Of a DNA stretch of 9,604 bases, positions 1-6,624 are shown piece after piece. The DNA is from an uncultured Eubacteriaceae bacterium. Its GTDB lineage: Bacteria; Bacillota; Clostridia; Eubacteriales; Eubacteriaceae. The notes under the pieces were generated by a model. The model was not told where the DNA came from and did no database searches. It saw nothing but the letters and a program-made list of their open reading frames with translations. Location of the stretch: positions 1 to 9,604 of the forward strand of contig CANQNI010000050.1 in the NCBI GenBank assembly GCA_947625175.1, in the 5' to 3' direction. Position 1 is the stretch's first letter. Every line of letters starts with the position of its first letter. Position numbers and translations under genes: made by a program.

Positions 1-352
1 ATTATTATCTAAGAGGATTTGTTATTCATATACCGGAATTAATCGAAGTCGATCTTGAAAACGAGAGAATCCTAAAAGAATATATCGAAGGCACTATTAT
101 CGTTGATTTAGTCAAGAATGATCAAATGAAGGAAAGCTATTTTAAACAGATAAAAGAAATGTATGATCTACTATATACTGTCAAAACTAATAATGATTAT
201 TTTTCAACTAACTTTGTTGAATAAGATGTTTTGCTTTACAATATTGATTACGAATGTAATAAATACAAGGATGAATGGAATTACAAAAGTTGGGGAGTTA
301 AGTATTGAACAAAGAAACCCAAGTCTTACAGTATTTAAAAAAGGAGATTTAA
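1..352 (+). pseudogene. 3' remnant of a kinase-like phosphotransferase gene, broken by a stop and a frameshift
   Basis: The window begins inside this gene; reading starts at base 3. The frame is open to a TAA at 222-224 and translates to about 73 residues that include KEYIEG and DYFSTNFVE. The latter resembles a kinase-fold catalytic loop (Asp, then Asn a few residues on). The same frame continues past the stop with LLYNIDYEC, a likely metal-binding DYE (DFG-equivalent), and then DEWNYKSWGVKY. It stops again at a TGA at 306-308. Restoring one G there (TGA to TGGA) opens a frame reading W-N-K-E-T-Q-V-L-Q-Y-L-K-K-E-I and ending at TAA 350-352. I recall small Firmicute kinase-like proteins of this form ending in WGxKYW plus a short tail. 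Two lesions (probable CAA to TAA, and loss of one G) therefore explain the region. The pseudogene call is fairly firm; the kinase family and substrate are inference. Confidence 0.6.
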
Positions 353-1138
353 ATGTATTTTGATTCTTTATGGAATGAATTCAAAAATTTACCTGAAATT
401 GAAGCAATAGCTTTAGGCGGTTCTAGAGCTGGAACTAATTATGATAAAAATTCAGATTACGATTTATATATTTATTGTAATCAAATTCCTGAAGAAAGTA
501 TAAGAAAGCAAATCCTCCAAAAATATTGTCAGTATATGGAAATTGAAAATTCTTTTTGGGAATTGGAAGATGACTGTACTTTAAAAGATGGAATCGATAT
601 AGATATTTTATATAGAAATTTTGATGAATTTTCTCAAACTGTAAATTCAGTAGTTCAAGATCATAATGCTTATAACGGTTATACCACTTGTATGTGGCAT
701 AATTTATTAAATAGTAAAATTCTATATGATAAAAATGGAAAGCTACGAAAACTACAAAAACAATACGATATTCCTTATCCAGAAGAATTAAGAGCGAATA
801 TAATTAATAAAAATATGCGTCTTCTAACTGGTAATCTACCTTCTTATGATATTCAGATTAAAAAAGCTTTAACTCGAAAAGATCTAGTTAGTGTTAATCA
901 TAGAATAGCAGCGTTTCTAGAATCCTACTTCGATATTATATTTGCTTTAAATCGTTTAACTCATCCAGGAGAAAAAAGAATGGTTCAATTAGCTTTACAA
1001 CAAGCAGAAATTCTACCAAAGAATTTTGAAAATAATTTAAATAAACTATTTGAAAATATGTTTAAAGATTCTGAGACAACTATTCAAACTTTAAACGATA
1101 TGATTACTGAAATAGAAAAAGAAGTTAACTCTAATTAA
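353..1138 (+). CDS. Nucleotidyltransferase-fold protein (Pol beta superfamily, DUF4037-like)
   Basis: This 261-residue protein carries the classical nucleotidyltransferase signature. GGSRAG is at residues 22-27, SDYDLY with Asp35 and Asp37 as metal ligands at 34-39, and a third acidic site in DIDIL (Asp82 or Asp84). A helical C-terminal half follows, containing an HPGEKR motif near residue 205. Proteins of this type transfer a nucleotidyl group to a small molecule, RNA or protein. Some, such as aminoglycoside and lincosamide nucleotidyltransferases, inactivate antibiotics, but nothing here identifies the substrate. The ATG abuts the stop of the kinase-like remnant, and its Shine-Dalgarno AAGGAG (341-346) lies inside that remnant. 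The pair was probably one co-transcribed unit whose promoter is outside the window. All three acidic residues are present, so this gene looks active although its partner is broken. The fold is nearly certain; the cellular role is unknown. Confidence 0.85.
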   Translation: MYFDSLWNEFKNLPEIEAIALGGSRAGTNYDKNSDYDLYIYCNQIPEESIRKQILQKYCQYMEIENSFWELEDDCTLKDGIDIDILYRNFDEFSQTVNSVVQDHNAYNGYTTCMWHNLLNSKILYDKNGKLRKLQKQYDIPYPEELRANIINKNMRLLTGNLPSYDIQIKKALTRKDLVSVNHRIAAFLESYFDIIFALNRLTHPGEKRMVQLALQQAEILPKNFENNLNKLFENMFKDSETTIQTLNDMITEIEKEVNSN

Positions 1139-1183
1139 TTTTACATAAATTGGATTATCTCTTTTAATATTATGAGATTATTC

Positions 1184-1207
1184 AAACTCTCGAATATTTG
1201 GAGTTTT
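1184..1207 (+). terminator. Possible weak terminator after the nucleotidyltransferase gene
   Basis: AAACTC (1184-1189) and GAGTTT (1201-1206) can pair, with a T-G wobble adding a seventh pair, around a 9-nt loop. Only a short, interrupted T-rich run follows. It lies 46 bp past the stop of the nucleotidyltransferase gene, where a terminator against the converging tRNA operon would be expected. The structure is weak. Confidence 0.25.
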
Positions 1208-1282
1208 ATCCTATTCTTTCAAATTAAAAGAGTTCAATATAGTAGAGATTATATAATTATCCGACATTTAATAAAAATTAAT

Positions 1283-1306
1283 AAAAAACCGACTGATATA
1301 GTCGGT
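1283..1306 (-). terminator. Rho-independent terminator of the tRNA operon
   Basis: On the minus strand ACCGACT (1300-1306) pairs perfectly with AGTCGGT (1288-1294) around a 5-nt loop. It is followed at once by a TTTTTT run (1283-1288) and further T-rich sequence. It lies 17 bp beyond the CCA end of tRNA-Val, the last gene of the minus-strand tRNA cluster. Stem, loop and T-tract orientation fit intrinsic termination of the tRNA transcript. Confidence 0.85.
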
Positions 1307-1322
1307 AATAATTGCATAATAA

Positions 1323-1398
1323 TGGTGGTCGTCACAGGGCTCGAACCTGTGACCCCTTGCTTGTAAGGCAAGTGCTCTCCCAGCTGAGCTAGACGACC
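1323..1398 (-). tRNA. tRNA-Val (anticodon TAC)
   Basis: The minus strand folds into a full cloverleaf. The acceptor stem is GGTCGTC/GACGACC, the anticodon stem CTTGC/GCAAG encloses the loop CTTACAA with anticodon TAC, and the T arm is ACAGG-TTCGAGC-CCTGT. A discriminator A is followed by an encoded CCA (1323-1325). This is the last tRNA of a four-gene operon and lies next to the terminator. Isotype and boundaries are clear. Confidence 0.97.
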
Positions 1399-1421
1399 AG
1401 TTAATTAATATTTATTTAAAT

Positions 1422-1498
1422 TGGTAGCGGCGAACAGATTTGAACTGCTGACACTACGGGTATGAACCGTATGCTCTTGCCAACTGAGCTACGCCGCC
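1422..1498 (-). tRNA. Elongator tRNA-Met (anticodon CAT)
   Basis: The acceptor stem is GGCGGCG/CGCCGCT, with a G1-U72 wobble also found in the Bacillus elongator tRNA-Met. The anticodon stem TACGG/CCGTA encloses the loop TTCATAC. The encoded CCA is at 1422-1424. The anticodon stem lacks the three stacked G-C pairs of an initiator. The loop and body resemble elongator tRNA-Met more than the TilS-dependent tRNA-Ile(CAU), which typically has a CTCATAA loop. It is third in the tRNA operon. Confidence 0.92.
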
Positions 1499-1505
1499 AT
1501 ATAAA

Positions 1506-1582
1506 TGGTCGCGGAGATAGGATTTGAACCTATGACCTCCGGGTTATGAGCCCGACGAGCTTCCTGACTGCTCTACTCCGCA
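1506..1582 (-). tRNA. Initiator tRNA-fMet (anticodon CAT)
   Basis: The anticodon stem TCGGG/CCCGG has the three consecutive G-C pairs next to the loop CTCATAA that mark bacterial initiators. The D stem has the purine-pyrimidine A11-U24 pair, also typical. The acceptor stem is TGCGGAG/CTCCGCG followed by discriminator A and an encoded CCA (1506-1508). The 1-72 position is U1-G72, a wobble in place of the usual C1-A72 mismatch; it still leaves the weak end pair that formylation needs. It is second in the tRNA operon. Confidence 0.95.
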
Positions 1583-1590
1583 ATATTAAT

Positions 1591-1680
1591 TGGTGCCGGA
1601 GATCGGAATCGAACCGATACGGTAAACAATATACCGCAGGATTTTAAGTCCTGTGCGTCTGCCAGTTCCGCCACTCCGGC
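1591..1680 (-). tRNA. tRNA-Leu (anticodon TAA)
   Basis: This class II tRNA has acceptor stem GCCGGAG/CTCCGGC. The anticodon stem CAGGA/TCCTG encloses the loop CTTAAAA with anticodon TAA. A long variable arm (CGGTA and TACCG pairing) and an encoded CCA (1591-1593) are present. It is the first gene of the minus-strand operon and begins about 18 nt downstream of the predicted transcription start. Confidence 0.96.
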
Positions 1681-1681
1681 G

Positions 1682-1698
1682 TGCTGTTTTTTTCAGCA
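1682..1698 (-). other. Small hairpin in the tRNA operon leader
   Basis: On the minus strand TGCTG (1694-1698) pairs with CAGCA (1682-1686) around a loop of seven A. It fills the short leader between the predicted transcription start (about 1698) and tRNA-Leu. The precursor would thus begin with this hairpin, one nucleotide from the tRNA acceptor stem. Its role is unknown; protecting the 5' end or presenting the RNase P site are possibilities. Confidence 0.4.
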
Positions 1699-1704
1699 AT
1701 CAAT

Positions 1705-1733
1705 ATAATAGCACCTTAACCTAATTGTGTCAA
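1705..1733 (-). promoter_or_regulatory. Strong sigma-A promoter of the tRNA operon
   Basis: On the minus strand the -35 box TTGACA (1728-1733) is perfect. The spacer is 17 bp and the -10 box is TATTAT (1705-1710), one mismatch from consensus. Predicted initiation is near 1698, just ahead of tRNA-Leu. Position, orientation and match to consensus agree with a highly expressed stable-RNA promoter. Confidence 0.9.
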
Positions 1734-1734
1734 C

Positions 1735-1754
1735 AAAAATTTAAAAATTTTTTT
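1735..1754 (-). terminator. Possible AT-only terminator of the SorC-type regulator gene
   Basis: Right after the regulator's stop the minus strand reads A-rich, T-rich, A-rich, T-rich. This could form a 7-bp A-T stem ending in a T run before the tRNA promoter -35 box. With no G-C pairs it would be a poor terminator, so read-through from the regulator into the tRNA operon is possible. Confidence 0.25.
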
Positions 1755-2694
1755 ATTGTAACAAATAAGCTAAGTCTGATGTGATATATAACCGGTCTAC
1801 TAGACGTTGATTCATTATAGCATTTACAATATCGAAATCGTCTTTATTATAGGCTATAAATATTTTATTAGGAATTTTTTTAATTGTATTTATATTTAAA
1901 CCGATAATTCGTTGATCAAGGCTTGCATTTACTACTTTACCACGTTTATTTAAAATATGACCGCATAAAACACCAATAGCACCATTTTCTTTTACTTCTT
2001 CTAATTCGCTTAATTTAAAACCGCTTTCAATAAGTAAGTCATCTTTTTGAATCATCTCTGGAGCTAGAATTGCTATATCACTTCTAGCAGCCATATCTAA
2101 TAATTTCTTGATTTCTGATTCATTCTTAATTAAGCGGGCAATTTTCTTTTGTTCTACATAAACAGGTGAACAAATTTGATAGGCTTTGGCTCCAAACATT
2201 TTAGCTAGAGCATATAGTAGCTCAGTTGAATTTTTCTTGTGTACTAATGGAGTAATACTTCCGTTTAATTGTACTACTCGGACATTAGTTTTAATTTCTG
2301 GAGTCTGTGATTCTAAAATATCAATTAAATTGGATAAAACTGAATTCCATGTTATCCCAATAATTGAATTACTAATGACCAAGTGTTTAAGATCATCCAA
2401 CAATGTCTGATTTAATTTATCAATAACCTTATCAGTTTCTTCCATTGAATTAGGGATAACGGTTACACTTTTTAGATTATATTTTTTCTTTAACACATTT
2501 TCTAAATTACTAGTTAAAGCTTGAGGTTGCTCGATTTGAATTTTTACATAACCTAATTCTTGAGCTTTTTTAATAAGTCTACTAACCGTAGGTTTTGATA
2601 AACCAATAATTTGACTAATTTTATTTTGAGGAATGCGATCGATATAATACATCCGAGCTACTTGAAGTATTTGATTATTTTTGTCTGAGTCCAT
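1753..2694 (-). CDS. SorC/DeoR-type sugar-phosphate-responsive transcriptional regulator
   Basis: This 313-residue protein has the SorC-family layout. An N-terminal helix-turn-helix spans roughly residues 20-45, with the recognition segment GLSKPTVSRLIKKA (31-44). A large effector-binding domain follows from about 60 to the end. Landmarks of that domain are GITWNSVL (113-120, where many members have GxxWG), QLNGS (142-146), and GHILNKRGKVV (245-255), with the usual C-terminal TSDLAYLLQ. Known members sense phosphorylated sugars (CggR senses fructose-1,6-bisphosphate) or sugars and polyols. It is transcribed divergently from the GpsA-like/GlpA-like operon, so it most likely regulates that operon and responds to a triose or polyol phosphate; this is inferred from position. 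The start is supported by GGAG (2700-2703), 5 nt before the ATG. Asn117, where many relatives have Gly, is a mild departure. Confidence 0.88.
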   Translation of the reverse strand: MDSDKNNQILQVARMYYIDRIPQNKISQIIGLSKPTVSRLIKKAQELGYVKIQIEQPQALTSNLENVLKKKYNLKSVTVIPNSMEETDKVIDKLNQTLLDDLKHLVISNSIIGITWNSVLSNLIDILESQTPEIKTNVRVVQLNGSITPLVHKKNSTELLYALAKMFGAKAYQICSPVYVEQKKIARLIKNESEIKKLLDMAARSDIAILAPEMIQKDDLLIESGFKLSELEEVKENGAIGVLCGHILNKRGKVVNASLDQRIIGLNINTIKKIPNKIFIAYNKDDFDIVNAIMNQRLVDRLYITSDLAYLLQ

Positions 2695-2722
2695 AAAAGC
2701 TCCGTTACTATTATCTGTAATA

Positions 2723-2731
2723 ATAATAGCA
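2723..2731 (-). promoter_or_regulatory. Extended -10 element of the regulator gene
   Basis: On the minus strand TGCTATTAT gives a TGn extended -10 with TATTAT (2723-2728), about 29 bp upstream of the regulator's ATG. The -35 region (2746-2751, ATTTTT) is poor, which an extended -10 can offset. Predicted initiation is near 2716. Confidence 0.5.
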
Positions 2732-2748
2732 TAAAATTTTACTTTAAA

Positions 2749-2799
2749 AATCTAAATAAATTATTATATTGGGTAAAATTATATAATTAATTTTAGATT
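2749..2799. promoter_or_regulatory. Imperfect palindrome between divergent genes, candidate operator
   Basis: AATCTAAA (2749-2756) is repeated inverted as TTTAGATT (2792-2799), symmetric about 2774, with partly symmetric AT-rich sequence between. A second overlapping pair is AATTATTATA (2759-2768) and TATAATAATT (2799-2808). The left arm overlaps the -35 position of the regulator promoter. The right arm touches a TATAAT at 2799-2804 that could serve the GpsA-like gene. A regulator bound here could control both directions. AT-rich DNA yields chance palindromes, so this is tentative. Confidence 0.35.
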
Positions 2800-2804
2800 A
2801 TAAT
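2782..2804 (+). promoter_or_regulatory. Candidate -10 boxes for the redox operon
   Basis: Two perfect TATAAT hexamers, at 2782-2787 and 2799-2804, lie 22-45 bp upstream of the GpsA-like start codon. Neither has a convincing -35 box at 16-18 bp, so which one is used, and whether an activator is needed, cannot be decided from sequence. Confidence 0.3.
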
Positions 2805-2826
2805 AATTAAAAAAAAGAAGAAAAAT

Positions 2827-3867
2827 ATGGCTGTAATAACTTTTATTGGTTCAGGACAAATGGCGTCCGCTCTTACTTTTCCTGCTTTTGAAAACGATAA
2901 CGAAGTCAGACTTGTAGGTTCGCCACTTGATAATGAAATAATAGAGCAATTAAAAAAAGATAACTACCATAAAACGTTAAAACGTACTTTACCGGATGGT
3001 ATTAAATATTATTATAAAGATGAAATTAAAGAAGCTCTAAAAGGTGCTGATGTTGTTATTGGTGGTGTTTCAAGTTTTGGAGTAGATTGGTTTGGAAATG
3101 AGGTTCTTCCCCTAATAAATCCAGATATTCCTGTTTTAACCGTAACTAAGGGAATGATAAATCAGGATGATGGATCAATGATAACTTATCTTGATTATTG
3201 GAATTCTCTTACAAATAATCAACTTAATTTAAATGCTATTGGTGGTCCTTGTACTAGCTACGAATTAGCTGACCATGATAATTCAGCGGTAACTTTTACA
3301 GGAAGTAATTTAGAAACTTTAAAATATTTAAAAAATCTTTTTAAAACAGATTATTATAATATATCGCTTTCAAACGATATTCAGGGTGTTGAATTTGCTG
3401 TAGCTTTAAAAAATGCCTATGCATTAGCTGTTACTTTAGCCGTTGGACTTTCCGAAAAGAAAGAAGGACCTGGTATTCTTCACTATAATTCTCAGGCAGC
3501 TCTATTTATGCAAAGTGCCAAAGAAATGAATAAATTGTTAGAGCTCGCTGACGTTTTACCGGAAAATGTTTTCCTTGGAATAGGAGATTTATATGTAACA
3601 GTTTTTGGGGGAAGAACTAGAAGGATAGGTACTCTTTTAGGGAAGGGATATAACTTTGAAGAGGCTATGAAAGAACTTCAAGGAGTGACACTAGAATCAA
3701 TTGTAATAACAAAGAGAACAGCTGAAGCAGTAAAAGAATTAGCAAAACGTGGAAAAGTTGATTTAAATGATTTTCCTTTACTTCTACATATTGACGAAAT
3801 AATCAATAAAAATAAAGAAGTTAATATTCCATGGGAAAAGTTTGAATCTATAACAATTAAAAATTAA
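2827..3867 (+). CDS. GpsA-like NAD(P)-dependent glycerol-3-phosphate dehydrogenase (divergent)
   Basis: The 346-residue protein matches the GpsA fold along its length: an N-terminal Rossmann domain with GSGQMASAL (8-16), TKGM (107-110), then GGPCTSYELA (139-148), ALKNAYA (193-199) with the probable catalytic Lys195, and GDLYVT with Asp254 followed by GGRTRRIG (261-268). GpsA interconverts dihydroxyacetone phosphate and sn-glycerol-3-phosphate with NAD(P)H in the cytosol. Several motifs differ from standard GpsA: the nucleotide loop is not GAGSWGTALA, and the SGPS-type and SRNRR-type motifs are altered. It may thus be a specialised paralogue acting on G3P or a related polyol phosphate. It opens the operon, 11 bp before the GlpA-like gene. 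Only a weak Shine-Dalgarno (AGAAG, about 2816-2820) precedes the ATG. The family is well supported; exact substrate and direction are not. Confidence 0.82.
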   Translation: MAVITFIGSGQMASALTFPAFENDNEVRLVGSPLDNEIIEQLKKDNYHKTLKRTLPDGIKYYYKDEIKEALKGADVVIGGVSSFGVDWFGNEVLPLINPDIPVLTVTKGMINQDDGSMITYLDYWNSLTNNQLNLNAIGGPCTSYELADHDNSAVTFTGSNLETLKYLKNLFKTDYYNISLSNDIQGVEFAVALKNAYALAVTLAVGLSEKKEGPGILHYNSQAALFMQSAKEMNKLLELADVLPENVFLGIGDLYVTVFGGRTRRIGTLLGKGYNFEEAMKELQGVTLESIVITKRTAEAVKELAKRGKVDLNDFPLLLHIDEIINKNKEVNIPWEKFESITIKN

Positions 3868-3878
3868 AGGAATTATAA

Positions 3879-5366
3879 ATGTTTGATATTGCAATTATTG
3901 GTGCTGGAGTAGCAGGATCTTATATAGCTCGCGAATGTTCACGGTATCAGTTTAAAGTAGCTTTAATAGATGGTGAAAGTGATGTTGGTAATCAGATTTC
4001 TATGGCTAACTCTGCTATTGTTCATGCAGGATTTGATGCTCCAAGTAATAAGTTAAAAGGAAAATTTAATGCAGCTGGTTGTATCATGTATGGTAAAGTT
4101 TGTGAAGACTTAGACGTCCCATTTAATCGATGTGGATCTTTAGTTGTTGCCCATGATGAATTTGAAATGTTAAAACTTCATGAACTTTATAAAAATGGAC
4201 TTCAAAACGGAGTTCCGGGAATGCAAATATTGTTTCAGAAAGAAGTTCATGAAATGGAAGAAAATTTAGCTGATGATATTTGTGGAGCTTTATACGCTCC
4301 TGATGCTGGAGTTGTTTCACCATTTGAATTAGTAGTTAAACTCGCTGAAAATGCCGTTGATAATGGAGTTGAACTTTTTTTAGATACCGTTATAACTGAT
4401 ATTGAAAATAAAGAAGATTATTTTTTATTAAAATCAAATAACCAGGAATTTAAAGCTAAAATTGTTATTAATGCGGCTGGTATTTATGCAGACGACGTTT
4501 ATGAAATGGTTGGCGATCCATATTTTGAATTATTAGCTAGAAAAGGTCAATATTTCATTTTTGATAAAGAAGTAGGAGATTTAGTTAATACTGTTATTTT
4601 TCCATGTCCATCAGAAAAAGGAAAGGGAATTCTAGTAGCTCCTACTGTCCATGGTAATCTTTTGATTGGACCTGATGCTAATCCAACTGAAAAAGGTGAT
4701 ATTTCAACTACTCAAAATGAATTAAATAATATCAAAATTACAGCAGCAAAGAATGTTCCTGTTATTAAAGAGAATTTTGGAAAAATTATCAGGAATTATG
4801 CTGGAACACGAAATACACCAATAAAAGCAGAATTTACAACAACCGATGGTGATTTCATTATTGAAGAATCTCCAGTAAAAAAATTTGTTAATGTAGCTGG
4901 TTATGAGTCACCAGGATTAACCTCCATTCCTGCAGTTAGTTTTTATGTTTTAAATGAAATCATTCTTCCTATTTGTCGTAGAGAAAATATAGAAATTAAA
5001 GAAAATCCAAATTTTAATCCAAAGAATAAAAAGCATATTTATTTTAATGATTTATCTTCTGAAGAAAAACAGGAATTAATAAAAGAAAATCCAAAATATG
5101 GAAAAGTGATTTGTAGATGCGAAACTATTACTGAAGGTGAAATAATTGATACTATTCATCGGAGTGCAGGAGCAAAATCAGTAAAAGGAGTTAAAAAGCG
5201 CTGTCGAGCAGGAATGGGAAGATGTCAGGGAGGATTCTGTAGTCCTAGAGTTGTTGAGATTCTGTCAAGAGAGCTTGACATTCCAATGGATGAAGTTAGC
5301 TATGATAAAAAGAAAAAAAGTTACATCTTAAATGGAAAGACGAAAGTAGTAGATTCAAATGAATAA
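3879..5366 (+). CDS. GlpA-like FAD-dependent dehydrogenase with C-terminal BFD-type [2Fe-2S] domain
   Basis: The 495-residue protein has a DAO-type FAD domain (about 1-365). It shows GAGVAG (8-13), Asp31 near the FAD ribose site, NAAGIYADD (198-206), the GNLLIGPDA stretch (259-267), RNYAGTR (305-311) and GYESPGLTS (341-349). The C-terminal BFD-like domain has cluster ligands CRC (Cys412, Cys414) and Cys449-x4-Cys454 within AGMGRCQGGFC. Cys442 is an additional cysteine where I recall Thr in typical GlpA. This architecture is that of the large subunit of anaerobic G3P dehydrogenase, which oxidises G3P to dihydroxyacetone phosphate. No signal peptide or membrane segment is seen, so it is cytosolic or peripheral. 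A Shine-Dalgarno AAGG (3867-3870) precedes the ATG. Its end overlaps the next gene by 8 bp (ATGAATAA). The exact substrate could be another 2-hydroxy acid or polyol phosphate. Confidence 0.85.
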   Translation: MFDIAIIGAGVAGSYIARECSRYQFKVALIDGESDVGNQISMANSAIVHAGFDAPSNKLKGKFNAAGCIMYGKVCEDLDVPFNRCGSLVVAHDEFEMLKLHELYKNGLQNGVPGMQILFQKEVHEMEENLADDICGALYAPDAGVVSPFELVVKLAENAVDNGVELFLDTVITDIENKEDYFLLKSNNQEFKAKIVINAAGIYADDVYEMVGDPYFELLARKGQYFIFDKEVGDLVNTVIFPCPSEKGKGILVAPTVHGNLLIGPDANPTEKGDISTTQNELNNIKITAAKNVPVIKENFGKIIRNYAGTRNTPIKAEFTTTDGDFIIEESPVKKFVNVAGYESPGLTSIPAVSFYVLNEIILPICRRENIEIKENPNFNPKNKKHIYFNDLSSEEKQELIKENPKYGKVICRCETITEGEIIDTIHRSAGAKSVKGVKKRCRAGMGRCQGGFCSPRVVEILSRELDIPMDEVSYDKKKKSYILNGKTKVVDSNE

Positions 5367-6624
5367 GGTTTATGATACTGTCGTATTAGGAGGTGGCCCG
5401 GCTGGATTAGCAGCTGCTGTTGAAGCAAAAAAAGCCGGAGCTCAAGACGTCTTAATTCTTGAAAGAGACAGAGAATTAGGTGGAATATTAAACCAGTGTA
5501 TTCATAATGGTTTTGGTCTTCATACTTTTAATGAACAATTAACAGGTCCTGAATATGCTGAACGTTTTATTGATATGGTTAAAGACTTAAATATTCCCTA
5601 TGAACTGGATACTATGGTTCTTGATTTAGAAGATAAGGGAGAGGTTAAACGAATCCATACAATAAATGAAGAAGATGGCTACAATATTATTGATACTAAG
5701 TCGGTAATTTTGACTATGGGATGCAGAGAGAGAACTTCAGGAGCAATAGGTATTCCTGGATATAGACCAGCAGGTATTTTTACTGCTGGTACAGCTCAAC
5801 GTTACATCAATATGGAAGGCTATATGGCTGGTAAGAAAGTGGTCATTCTAGGAAGTGGAGATATAGGTTTGATAATGGCCCGAAGAATGACTTTAGAAGG
5901 AGCTGAAGTAGAAGCTGTTTGTGAGATTATGCCTTATTCAAATGGTCTTACCAGGAACATAGTCCAATGTTTGGACGATTATGATATTCCCTTAAAGCTT
6001 TCTCATACAATTACTTTTATTCATGGTAAAGATAGAATAGAAGGTGTAACCATTCAGAAAGTTGACGAGAAGCTTCAACCAATTGCTGGAACTGAAGAAT
6101 ATATTCCATGTGATACTTTATTGTTATCTGTAGGTTTAATCCCTGAAAACGAGATCTCTCGTAAAGCAGGAGTAGAAATAGATAAAAGAACCAATGGACC
6201 AGTAGTTTCTGAATTAAGAGAAACTAGTATTCCTGGTGTCTTTGCGGCTGGTAATGTAGTTCAGGTTCATGACTTAGTTGACTTTGTTTCTGAAGAAGCT
6301 GGATTAGCTGGTAAAGGAGCAGCTAAATTTATACAGAATAATTTATCAGATAATATTTCATTTACTACAGAAACAGATAATAATTTATCTTATGTTATTC
6401 CACAGGAAATAGCTCTAGATAATGTTGAAGATGCTGTAACTTTTTATATGCGTGTTAGAAATGTTGCTGAAAATAAAGTAATCAATGCCTATTTTGGAGA
6501 CAAGAAAATAGCAACAAAACGTGGACGTAAATTTGTTCCTGCCGAAATGATTAATTTTAAAATTCCAAAATCAAAACTGGAAGGATATGAAGGTAAATTA
6601 AGATTTGTTTTGGAGGATAAATAA
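5359..6624 (+). CDS. FAD/NAD(P)-binding pyridine-nucleotide oxidoreductase, partner of the GlpA-like subunit
   Basis: This 421-residue flavoprotein has two dinucleotide-binding motifs. GGGPAG (11-16) with Glu35 is for FAD; GSGDIG (165-170) in a second Rossmann unit is for NAD(P). The conserved FAD-closing stretch GVFAAGNV follows at 293-300. No CxxC redox disulfide is present, so it is not a disulfide reductase; it resembles the FAD/NAD subunit type seen in multisubunit opine and cyanide-forming (HcnB-like) oxidases. A beta-rich tail (about 343-421) closes it. The likely role is to take electrons from the GlpA-like [2Fe-2S] subunit and pass them to NAD(P), or the reverse. Its start lies in the last 8 bp of the GlpA-like gene with no clear Shine-Dalgarno, so translation is probably coupled. 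It also overlaps the next start by one base. E. coli GlpB is a functional rather than close sequence counterpart. Confidence 0.82.
   Translation: MNKVYDTVVLGGGPAGLAAAVEAKKAGAQDVLILERDRELGGILNQCIHNGFGLHTFNEQLTGPEYAERFIDMVKDLNIPYELDTMVLDLEDKGEVKRIHTINEEDGYNIIDTKSVILTMGCRERTSGAIGIPGYRPAGIFTAGTAQRYINMEGYMAGKKVVILGSGDIGLIMARRMTLEGAEVEAVCEIMPYSNGLTRNIVQCLDDYDIPLKLSHTITFIHGKDRIEGVTIQKVDEKLQPIAGTEEYIPCDTLLLSVGLIPENEISRKAGVEIDKRTNGPVVSELRETSIPGVFAAGNVVQVHDLVDFVSEEAGLAGKGAAKFIQNNLSDNISFTTETDNNLSYVIPQEIALDNVEDAVTFYMRVRNVAENKVINAYFGDKKIATKRGRKFVPAEMINFKIPKSKLEGYEGKLRFVLEDK

Noticed and set aside
163..363. A 66-residue open frame from ATG 163 across the kinase-like remnant
   Set aside because: It runs in a different frame from the recognisable kinase-like sequence and overlaps the next gene's start; it has no protein-like motif of its own.
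1159..1232. 10-bp inverted repeat CTCTTTTAAT / ATTAAAAGAG with a 54-nt gap
   Set aside because: It is composed almost wholly of A and T runs, has no loop or T-tract logic, and is expected by chance in sequence this AT-rich.
1172..1366. A 64-residue plus-strand open frame
   Set aside because: It runs antisense through the tRNA operon terminator and into tRNA-Val; its C-terminus is just the tRNA complement.
1422..1498. Possible tRNA-Ile(CAU), the TilS substrate, as tilS lies in the same window
   Set aside because: The TTCATAC loop, the TACGG anticodon stem and the G1-U72 pair match elongator tRNA-Met of Firmicutes, not tRNA-Ile(CAU).
1323..1680. tRNA cluster as an integration site for a mobile element
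   Set aside because: All four tRNAs are intact, and no integrase, direct repeat of a tRNA 3' end or foreign-looking cargo is seen nearby.
4123..4323. Minus-strand open frame inside the GlpA-like gene
   Set aside because: It is a shadow of the plus-strand coding frame with no recognisable domain or ribosome binding site.
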